A DNA stretch of 64,000 nt. Source: Chalara sp. BL73 (Eukaryota > Ascomycota > Leotiomycetes > Helotiales). Below the pieces are notes generated by a model, which saw only the letters and a program-made list of their open reading frames with translations, ran no database searches and was not told where the DNA came from. Location of the stretch: the NCBI GenBank assembly GCA_918026815.1, contig CAKJVC010000030.1, positions 248,001-312,000 on the forward strand, written 5' to 3'. Position 1 is the first letter of the stretch, and every line of letters begins with the position of its first letter. Position numbers and translations under genes: made by a program. Below, in pieces: positions 63,800 through 64,000 of the stretch.

Positions 63800-64000
63800 T
63801 CCCCTAGAATCCTGCGTTTTGAAGGTACCCTTACATAGCCTCTTGCTTTGCAAGCATGACAGTCTCGACAGCTAGCTGTAAACTCCAATTTGTGATCTGA
63901 ATCGATATTTGGTGATATATGAGCTTTTCTTTTGCGTGGCGTTTGTTGAGCTTTTTTCATTAGAGCTGTAGAAAGCTCTATTCTGAACGCTTTTTGAGTT
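63800..64000. other. Right flank of the pogo element
   Basis: The minus strand is open from about 63960 (MKKAQQTPRKRKAHIS..) to the transposon border, with CRDCHACKARG. Joined across the insertion site it soon meets stops. It may be a disrupted ORF, but I do not recognise it. Confidence 0.3.

Noticed and set aside
1..64000. tRNA, rRNA, CRISPR arrays
   Set aside because: I looked for tRNA B-box patterns, 5S-like blocks and regularly spaced repeats and saw none that hold up; CRISPR is not expected in a fungal genome.

Overview
This window comes from a filamentous ascomycete (Pezizomycotina; a leotiomycete-like fungus is my guess, not shown). The evidence is short spliceosomal introns (mostly 43-60 nt, GT..AG), fungal-only families (Zn2Cys6 regulators, DUF3435, DUF3723, an AreA/NIT2 GATA factor, a CBM1 module, a GH10 xylanase) and fungal transposon types. 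It reads as a repeat-rich accessory region with a few ordinary genes embedded in it.

Layout. 1-1644: 3' part of an arginine/serine-rich protein gene. 1841-2143: solo LTR. 3821-6386: a plant cell-wall pair, an intact secreted GH10 xylanase converging on a decayed CBM1-feruloyl-esterase-type gene cut by LTR-like debris. 7883-8063: solo LTR of a family that recurs in the window. 8567-11372: a broken dynamin-family GTPase gene whose first exon lies inverted beside the rest. 12051-13035: a pseudokinase gene. 13550-14160: LINE debris and a minisatellite. 14288-17186: a DUF3723 gene with a frameshift and a stop. 18258-21058: a DUF3435 tyrosine-recombinase gene. 21869-23080: pogo remnants and a deleted Tc1/mariner copy. 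24382-30400: fragments (orphan-family paralogue, ankyrin repeats, second DUF3435 end, LINE end inserted in a kinase gene). 30426-35541: two head-to-head fungal transcription-factor genes, one a fragment. 36997-41796: LTR palindrome, foldbacks and an apparently intact Tc1/mariner element. 42528-43781: AflR-like Zn2Cys6 regulator. 46981-49698: AreA/NIT2-type nitrogen regulator converging on an AAA+ ATPase gene (49968-51366). 53220-53767: SCOC-type short coiled-coil protein. 55231-58920: very AT-rich hAT transposon with an 8-bp target duplication and a nested solo LTR. 59370-60868: Fmp46-like redox protein (5' end missing) and an orphan gene. 61943-63797: apparently intact pogo-like element.

How it works together. 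I see no operon-like or biosynthetic cluster. The xylanase/esterase pair suggests hemicellulose degradation, now half lost. The dominant process is transposition and decay: at least four DNA-transposon families, an LTR family with target duplications, LINE 3' ends, and one element copy whose changes are biased to C->T/G->A, as expected of RIP (repeat-induced point mutation). Single-base frameshifts appear in many conserved genes, including the AreA-type gene, so part of the apparent decay may be sequencing or assembly error. I did not identify a convincing new system; the strangest locus is the inverted dynamin gene.
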